Both the position numbers and the translations under genes were made by a program. A stretch of 16,360 bases of DNA from Stramenopiles sp. TOSAG23-2 (Eukaryota; Sar): assembly GCA_900128395.1 (NCBI GenBank), contig LT649680.1, positions 1 through 16,360 on the forward strand. The letters are read 5' to 3'. The stretch's first letter is position 1. Each line of letters starts with the position of its first letter. This document shows, one piece after another, positions 6,440 to 12,007 of this stretch. Under the pieces are notes generated by a model, which ran no database searches, was not told the DNA's origin, and saw only the letters and a list, made by a program, of their open reading frames with translations.

Positions 6440-8944
6440 TCAGTTTACACTACATACACTAATACGTTTGCGACTGAAATCAATCGATAAAATCTCAACT
6501 TCGAGAACATAACCAACACCAACATTTTTTTTATCCTCCTTTGACATTTTAGAATTATGCAATAATGCACTTATTCCAATCCCAATATCAACAAAAGCTC
6601 CAAATGGCGCAACATTTTGTACGGTGCCACTTATTGTTGACTTTACTTTCAAACTTTCAATTGTTTTTGGACCTTGTCGTAATTGTTGTTGTCGCACGTT
6701 TTCCCTTGGATCATAATTTGGTTTTTCTAATGTTTTCAATATTTGAATACATGTTTCTTTATCAACATGCTGCGGCAACCTATTCAGAATATTTGCAATA
6801 CCATGGTTTGATGATAAAATGGATTTAATTTTCTTCTTCTTTTTTTTCTCATCATTACTTGTTGATCGAAGGATGTCGACACCAATCAATTTACATAAAT
6901 TTTCAGTTAATTTATAACTTTCAGGATGAATATTTGTTGCATCTAGATAGTTATTGCCATCAAAAATTTTCAAAAATCCAATGCATTGTTCATATGTCTT
7001 GGGTCCTACCCCACTGACATTTAGAAGATCAGTTCGTGATTTGAATTTTTGATTTTTACGTACATATTCGAAAATGGCACTTGCAGTTTTACGATTTAAA
7101 CCTGCAATACGTCGCAGCAAAGATACACTTGCATTATTTACATCGACACCAATGTCAGATACAACTATGCTGACTACTTGATCTAAATGTTTTTCTAAAT
7201 CTTTTGGCGATAAATCATGCTGGTACATACCTACTCCTAATGATTGTGGTGGAACTTTCACAAGTTCACTCAAAGGGTTTTGAACACGTCTAGCTAGTGC
7301 AATTGAACCAATTGCTAATGGATCTAGCTTACCAAATTCATTTTGTGCTTCCTTGGATGTTGAATATACACTAGCACCAGCTTCATTTACTATAACATAT
7401 GATAAATCATTGTGACGATTTAATATATTTGCAGACAACCATTGTTCAACTTCTCTTGATGCTGTACCATTTCCTAGCGCTATTAATGTTATTTGATGTT
7501 TTTTAATTAATTGCAGAACAATTCGCTCGCTGTTATCATTACTACTACTATTTCCAGAAGATGAAGAGGATGTACTATTATTATTATTATTAAAACGTTG
7601 CTTTTTTTTTTCATTGTTACCATAATTATTATTATTTCTACTTCGTTGTTGAAACCTTGGCCATATTGTTGTTGTATCTAATACAACTCCTTGTTTATTT
7701 ACCACTGCACATTTACATCCAGCACGATATCCCGGATCAATGCCTAACACGGTATGTCCATAATACGGCTTTGTCATTAATAAATTTTTCACATTATTTG
7801 CAAAACATCTAATTGCATCTTTATGAGCATTATCACGCATTTCTTTACGCACTTCTCGGATCAAACTTGGCCTTAACAAACGCTTCCATGCATCTTCACA
7901 GGCAGCATCTATAATTTTTTCACGTATGTAACATTTATTATTTTTAAAATGATTTTGATATGGACATCTTGCAAGATTACGCATTTGACTGACAAGGTAC
8001 CGAATCATTTTATTTTTCCTTTCAGTAATATTTAATTTCTTTCTATTGTCATTTTTACCTTTATTCTTGGACCCAACACCACCACTACCACCTTCAAAAT
8101 GTATTGTTAACGACAATATTTTTTCTTTCACACCTCGCTCAATTGCTAATATTTGATGATGTTTTACATATTTGAACAAACATTTCCAATTATCATAATT
8201 ATCATATACACCTAGTTTTTTTTTGGAATCATTACCCCCGCCACGTTTTCGTTTATTACCACTCTTGAAAGCGTTATTACTTGACGATTTCGATGATTCT
8301 TTTTTCAATGATACATGAAATTGTCCTTGTCGATTTACAAAAGCTCTTAATTCTTTTCGAATATTTGACATTTCATTAAATTGTCCTGCTATTATATGTG
8401 CTATCATTTCATGTATTTTATCACGTTTTAATGATAAACGTAATTTCTTAATTAAGTTATTTATATACATATCATCACATTCTTGGTGGAAACATTTCAT
8501 AGCTAATGGTTTCAAGCCTAGTTTAGTTGCCTCTTCGGCCTTTGTACAACGTGTAGTTCGAAATGGCAACCATAAATCATCCAATGCTTGAATTGTCCAT
8601 GCATCCAAAATATCCTTTTTCAATTGTGGTGTTAATATTTTATTTCTGGAAGACGAAGATGCGGAATATTTATTATTAGTCGATGATGATGCTTGATTAC
8701 TACCTTCATCCCTACGCTTCAATTCTTCTATCATTTTATGTTTACGGTCTTGTACTCGTTCATAAAGCTCATACGATTCGTACCATATTGTCAACAAATT
8801 AGCATCCGCATTATTGGTTAATGCACGTCTGTAACGTGCTATAAATGGTATTGTTGCTTTTTCTTGATACAATTTAAAAGTATTTAATATATACCTTCGT
8901 TGACCAAGATTTTCTTTGTAATGAAATTGAATGAAAGATTGCAT
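6440..8944 (-). CDS. SRBD1: Tex-like S1 RNA-binding protein (SRBD1 family)
   Basis: A eukaryotic homologue of bacterial Tex, a nucleic-acid-binding protein of transcription and RNA metabolism. I place the start at the first in-frame ATG (8942-8944), giving 834 residues; the frame runs on to 8995 only by a TTG and is closed by TAG at 9035-9037 without another ATG. From this start the PFIARYR motif (33-39) sits about as far in as in E. coli Tex. Domains: Tex N-terminal helices with DDLWLPFRTTRCTKAEEA (122-139), YqgF/RNase H-like fold from VLGIDPGYRAG (399-409) through ALGNGTASREVEQW (489-502) to VNEAGASVYSTS (519-530) and LGVGMYQHD (569-577), helix-hairpin-helix (about 610-660, with VSGVGPKTYEQC), and C-terminal S1 (about 770-832, GTVQNVAPFGAFVDIG). 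Asn/Ser/Lys inserts interrupt the conserved parts (215-245, 286-304, 434-472). Compartment is uncertain: basic inserts suit a nucleus, and an organelle presequence is not clear. Confidence 0.93.
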   Translation of the reverse strand: MQSFIQFHYKENLGQRRYILNTFKLYQEKATIPFIARYRRALTNNADANLLTIWYESYELYERVQDRKHKMIEELKRRDEGSNQASSSTNNKYSASSSSRNKILTPQLKKDILDAWTIQALDDLWLPFRTTRCTKAEEATKLGLKPLAMKCFHQECDDMYINNLIKKLRLSLKRDKIHEMIAHIIAGQFNEMSNIRKELRAFVNRQGQFHVSLKKESSKSSSNNAFKSGNKRKRGGGNDSKKKLGVYDNYDNWKCLFKYVKHHQILAIERGVKEKILSLTIHFEGGSGGVGSKNKGKNDNRKKLNITERKNKMIRYLVSQMRNLARCPYQNHFKNNKCYIREKIIDAACEDAWKRLLRPSLIREVRKEMRDNAHKDAIRCFANNVKNLLMTKPYYGHTVLGIDPGYRAGCKCAVVNKQGVVLDTTTIWPRFQQRSRNNNNYGNNEKKKQRFNNNNNSTSSSSSGNSSSNDNSERIVLQLIKKHQITLIALGNGTASREVEQWLSANILNRHNDLSYVIVNEAGASVYSTSKEAQNEFGKLDPLAIGSIALARRVQNPLSELVKVPPQSLGVGMYQHDLSPKDLEKHLDQVVSIVVSDIGVDVNNASVSLLRRIAGLNRKTASAIFEYVRKNQKFKSRTDLLNVSGVGPKTYEQCIGFLKIFDGNNYLDATNIHPESYKLTENLCKLIGVDILRSTSNDEKKKKKKIKSILSSNHGIANILNRLPQHVDKETCIQILKTLEKPNYDPRENVRQQQLRQGPKTIESLKVKSTISGTVQNVAPFGAFVDIGIGISALLHNSKMSKEDKKNVGVGYVLEVEILSIDFSRKRISVCSVN

Positions 8945-9518
8945 TATCGTGTTAAAACTGTGGAGATAACTATTTCGTCTAACTATATGTATCAATTTGT
9001 TTTTTTCATTTAGTGAACGACAATTATAATAATACTATAATTGATGTTGGATTATTATTACATGTATTATTATTTTTTATTTATTAATAACTATTTCGTC
9101 TAACTATATGTATCAATTTGTTTTTTTCATTTAGTGAACGATAATTATAATAATACTATAATTGATGTTGGATTATTATTATTACCTGTATTATTATTTA
9201 TTTATTTTTTTTATTATTATGATGATAATGAAGAGGAGGAGGAGAAGGAGATTGAAAATATCGAGGAGGAGAAAGAGTGTAATACCTGTAAAGAGAGTAA
9301 AGAATTTGTGTACATCATATTACACATTTACACCCATAAATGTCAATATATGTTTAATTGTTTTTGTTATATACATACAAGCTTTTATATATATATTATA
9401 GTACTTTCGCTTTTCTAAAATATAATATTATATATACACGTATCTCTCTTGTAAAATTTTTAAAAATGTGTCCTGTGGTAATACTTTTGCAACAAAACTC
9501 TTCTTGATATATACATAC
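8945..9518. other. 5' flank of the Tex homologue with a tandem duplication
   Basis: This 574-bp AT-rich stretch separates the Tex homologue from the membrane-protein gene upstream. It holds a two-copy 121-bp tandem repeat (8966 to about 9200), then TTA/ATT-rich DNA, a purine-rich patch of GAGGAGGAG words (9232-9275), and A/T tracts near 9360-9440, including the palindrome ATATAATATTATAT (9420-9433) in the 3' flank of the next gene. Open frames here begin at GTG or TTG only and are not convincing. Confidence 0.55.
8966..9203. repeat. two-copy tandem duplication, 121-bp period
   Basis: The block that begins ATAACTATTTCGTCTAAC at 8966 starts again at 9087. The first 90 or so bases of the two copies differ by a single C/T (9021 versus 9142); after that they diverge by small TTA-count changes. 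Copy 1 begins 22 bp upstream of the probable ATG of the Tex homologue, so the duplication lies in its leader or promoter. The near-identity suggests a recent event. Confidence 0.85.
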
Positions 9519-10028
9519 TTATTCTGGTACTTCCAATAGACTTTCCACACGTTTATGTGTAAACGTTGGCAATGAATTCATGACTGAATTTGAAATAGGA
9601 CGACCCCAATGCTCCCCATATGCAAAATACGTTGAATAGTATGCAAAGACAGCACCGATTGTGACGGAAAAAGACGTAGAGAAACCAATAGCCGTCCCCT
9701 CAACAACATATAACGAACCGTAAGTCTCTAAAATTAAAATTGCAGCTACACCAACAGGCGCTAGCAACGATATTATACCACAGATAAGTAAAGCAAAGGA
9801 AATAGATAAAAGATGAAGAGACGCAATATTACAAGATAGTTTCCTGCATGTCAACACATTCCAGAACCTGTAAATTAGTCGAAATAAAACAACTACAGAT
9901 GCAACCAGGAGGATGCTTAACCAGTTCTCTATTATCAGGTCGTGACGACGATAACCTTCCGTAATTTCTCTCTGCTCAATGCCAGGTGCATCAAGGTTTT
10001 CAAAAAATTCTTGAAAAGAACTTGACAT
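9519..10028 (-). CDS. unrecognised multi-pass membrane protein, 169 residues
   Basis: An ATG-to-TAA frame of 169 residues that I cannot assign to a family. The N-terminal 33 residues are polar and acidic. Hydrophobic segments follow at about 34-55, 69-90, 91-108 and 111-136, so three or four membrane spans are likely. The C-terminal 33 residues are soluble, with YGEHWGRPISNSVMNSLP (137-154) and a short charged tail. The coding DNA reaches 45-47% G+C over 9601-9720, well above the Tex homologue next door (25% over 7921-7980), and codon use is mixed, which favours a true gene. It is divergent from the SANT gene, with 681 bp between starts. A membrane role is seen; anything more is unknown. Confidence 0.65.
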   Translation of the reverse strand: MSSSFQEFFENLDAPGIEQREITEGYRRHDLIIENWLSILLVASVVVLFRLIYRFWNVLTCRKLSCNIASLHLLSISFALLICGIISLLAPVGVAAILILETYGSLYVVEGTAIGFSTSFSVTIGAVFAYYSTYFAYGEHWGRPISNSVMNSLPTFTHKRVESLLEVPE

Positions 10029-10258
10029 ATTTAAAAAAAAAGTAGTTTGACGTTCGTAATAAAATTATTTATTTTATGCGCTTATATACATAAAGGATAT
10101 TCTTATCTATCAGCGTATATGCATATGTATATGTCTATATGAAATAAATAAAATGATGATTTTAGTGTGTTTACTATAATGTCTTCCAGCAGCCTTTTTT
10201 TTAAAAATATTCTCCTGTATAAAATAAATAAAAATGATGATGTGCCAACTGACTGCTG

Positions 10259-10268
10259 GGCTGGCCAA
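10259..10268 (-). promoter_or_regulatory. second copy of the decamer TTGGCCAGCC
   Basis: The minus strand reads TTGGCCAGCC here, identical to 2862-2871. It is 231 bp before the start of the membrane-protein gene, a distance similar to the 244 bp seen before ATAD3, and in each case it points toward the gene it precedes. A shared transcription-factor site is inferred. Confidence 0.35.
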
Positions 10269-10282
10269 CGATCGCACGATCG
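10269..10282. promoter_or_regulatory. twin CGATCG palindromes
   Basis: CGATCG occurs at 10269-10274 and 10277-10282, separated by CA, directly next to the shared decamer. Each is a perfect 6-bp palindrome and together they form a 14-bp near-palindrome. Four CpG steps in 14 bases are exceptional for this non-coding DNA, which suggests a bound site. Confidence 0.35.
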
Positions 10283-10302
10283 GACCTAAAAAAAAAAACA
10301 CT

Positions 10303-10318
10303 GTCGTCTCGTCGTCTC
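10303..10318 (+). repeat. tandem GTCGTCTC octamer, two copies
   Basis: GTCGTCTC is repeated head to tail without mismatch, 20 bp from the twin CGATCG palindromes. It could be a short regulatory repeat or replication slippage; no function can be read from it. Confidence 0.4.
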
Positions 10319-10506
10319 AAAAATCCAATTGTTAATAGTTGTATAATATTCCCTGTACTGTGTTGTGCTATTATTATTATAATACCCACTAATTATTTAT
10401 TTATTATTTTTTTGAAAAAAATGAATAGTGCAATAAATTTGAAATAATAAATAATTTCGAAATAATTATTATTATTAGCAGAACACTTATTAGCATATAA
10501 TATCAG

Positions 10507-10675
10507 TATGATGTACGATATAAAGAGATATATGTACACAGATATATCTATATCCACATACATACGCATATATATATATATAATATAATATAAATTATGA
10601 TGTACGATATAAAGAGATATATGTACACAGATATATCTATATCCACATACACACGCATATATATATATAATATAA
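10507..10675. repeat. two-copy tandem duplication, 89-bp period
   Basis: The block beginning TATGATGTACGATATAAAG at 10507 starts again at 10596. Over about 65 bases the copies differ by one T/C (CATACATACG versus CATACACACG), then drift within a TA-rich tail. The second copy ends about 35 bp before the SANT gene ATG. As with the 121-bp repeat, the duplicated DNA lies directly in front of a gene. Confidence 0.85.
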
Positions 10676-10709
10676 TACAATATACAATATAATTGATTGG
10701 AAAATTAGC

Positions 10710-11711
10710 ATGCCGCCTAAAAAGAAACCAAAGACATCTGGAAATAATGAGCAAAAAGTGACGGATAGTAATGATGATGCATCAACAATGGCACCTCCAG
10801 CATTGGAATTTAAAGAAGGACAGCTTACGAAAGAAACCTTATTGTCATATGTCAGATGCGTAGCTAGGGATCCTGCTTGCATAACGTTTCCAGCATACAA
10901 TTATCCAAAGCACAAATCAATGGTTTTGAAAGTTTTAATGTCAATGTATACAGGACCAGAAATTGGTAAAAAAAAGCGTAAATTATATGACAATAGAAAA
11001 CGTCCATGTTCACCTAGTTTATTTAGAGAAGGATCAGCTTTTAGTTTTGACCATAGTAGCACTGGAGGAAACTCCCCAGCTCGTTTCAGCGAGAGAGGTC
11101 GACGAAAGGAGGAAAGAGCTGGCCCAACAAGACGGTTAGAAGAATATTTAGCGTTCGTTGGTAACACATACTACTCAAAGCCAAAGCCACTGAATAATAC
11201 AAATGAATCTGGATCTTCATCAAATAACAACTCTACTTCATACTCTATGGCAAATTCTAATATCACTGTTGCATCTATTGGTGACTTGTTTCCTATGCCA
11301 GAGGAGCAGCATCCGAATGATGATGGGGAAGAAGAAGGAGAAGGAGATGGTGATGATGATAAACAAGAAGCTGATGACAATAGTAGTAGCAGTAGTAGTA
11401 GCAGCAATAATAAAAATAATAAAAAAAGAAGTTTGGCACCAGGTAGAAATGAAATTGCGGGTCTAACATTACAACGGCAAACTACATTAGGAATATTAAA
11501 AAATCCAGCAAGGCCACGTCACGTGTTAGATGAATGGGCACCAAAACAAGTAGCATTATTTGAATCTTCTATTTGTATTTATGGGAAAAATTTTTACGCA
11601 ATACAAAAAGTTATTGAAACTAAAACATTAAAACAGGTTATTGAATTTTATTACATTTGGAAAAAAAGTTCACATTATACAATTTGGAAGAGACATTTCG
11701 CTGATAATTAA
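10710..11711 (+). CDS. SANT-domain nuclear protein, corepressor type
   Basis: A 333-residue protein, ATG to TAA. The start MPPKKKPK is a likely nuclear localisation signal. Residues 40-84 (from LTKETLLSYVRCVARDP onward) form a conserved-looking helical segment I cannot name, and RRLEEYLAFVGNTYYS (141-156) is a second. Low-complexity blocks follow: Ser/Asn (168-184), acidic (203-223) and Ser/Asn/Lys (225-240). The C-terminal 60 residues are a SANT domain: W276, FESSICIYGKNFYAI (284-298), and VIEFYYIWKKSSHY (310-323), which resembles the FYYxWKK of SANT1 domains in RCOR, MIER and MTA proteins. Those work in histone-deacetylase complexes, so a chromatin corepressor role is inferred. No ELM2 domain is recognisable before the SANT. 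An AATAAA lies 9 bp after the stop (11720-11725). Confidence 0.78.
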   Translation: MPPKKKPKTSGNNEQKVTDSNDDASTMAPPALEFKEGQLTKETLLSYVRCVARDPACITFPAYNYPKHKSMVLKVLMSMYTGPEIGKKKRKLYDNRKRPCSPSLFREGSAFSFDHSSTGGNSPARFSERGRRKEERAGPTRRLEEYLAFVGNTYYSKPKPLNNTNESGSSSNNNSTSYSMANSNITVASIGDLFPMPEEQHPNDDGEEEGEGDGDDDKQEADDNSSSSSSSSNNKNNKKRSLAPGRNEIAGLTLQRQTTLGILKNPARPRHVLDEWAPKQVALFESSICIYGKNFYAIQKVIETKTLKQVIEFYYIWKKSSHYTIWKRHFADN

Positions 11712-12007
11712 AAAAAAACAATAAATATTTTCCATATCATATATATGTATATTTCATACACGTGTTCGTATCCTCAGTGTATATTTTAATACCTGATAAA
11801 ATATTACTTCGTAATATAAAATGTGTACGCTTCGTACGAGTATAATTTACGATCCTCGTATCAAATTAAAATGAAAAATGAAAAAATGGTTATCTCGTAT
11901 ATCGAATAAGAGAATTTTTTATATTTATATATAATAAAAGTAAGTCTAGAAAAAAAATTACGAAGAGAGTATCATATAACCTATCATATATATATATGAT
12001 ACACTTC
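11712..12007. terminator. convergent 3' region with a perfect 20-bp palindrome
   Basis: The SANT and molybdenum-cofactor genes converge here with 296 bp between stops. TATCATATATATATATGATA at 11982-12001 is a perfect palindrome starting 7 bp from the stop of the cofactor gene. An AATAAA for the plus-strand gene is at 11720-11725. A 3'-end role is inferred from position only. Confidence 0.4.

Larger units (their letters stand above)
10029..10709. promoter_or_regulatory. divergent intergenic region between the membrane-protein and SANT genes
   Basis: This 681-bp region should carry both promoters. Around 10240-10320 is a GC-richer island with the minus-strand copy of the shared decamer (10259-10268), the paired CGATCG palindromes (10269-10282) and two tandem GTCGTCTC octamers (10303-10318). 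The rest is AT-rich, with the 89-bp tandem duplication next to the SANT gene. Open frames here start at GTG or TTG and are low-complexity. Promoter function is inferred from orientation. Confidence 0.55.

Noticed and set aside
9134-9418. 94-codon plus-strand frame in the 5' flank of the Tex homologue
   Set aside because: It starts at GTG inside the second copy of the 121-bp duplication and reads through TTA/ATT and GAG repeats. The overlapping frame at 9162 starts at TTG.
10225-10260. Possible C/D-box small nucleolar RNA (ATGATGA followed by CTGA)
   Set aside because: The two boxes are only about a dozen bases apart and there is no terminal stem or second box pair.
10393-10754. Minus-strand Ile/Tyr-rich frames across the 89-bp duplication
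   Set aside because: Those I checked start at TTG and are translations of TA repeats; the similarity between them is only the duplication itself.
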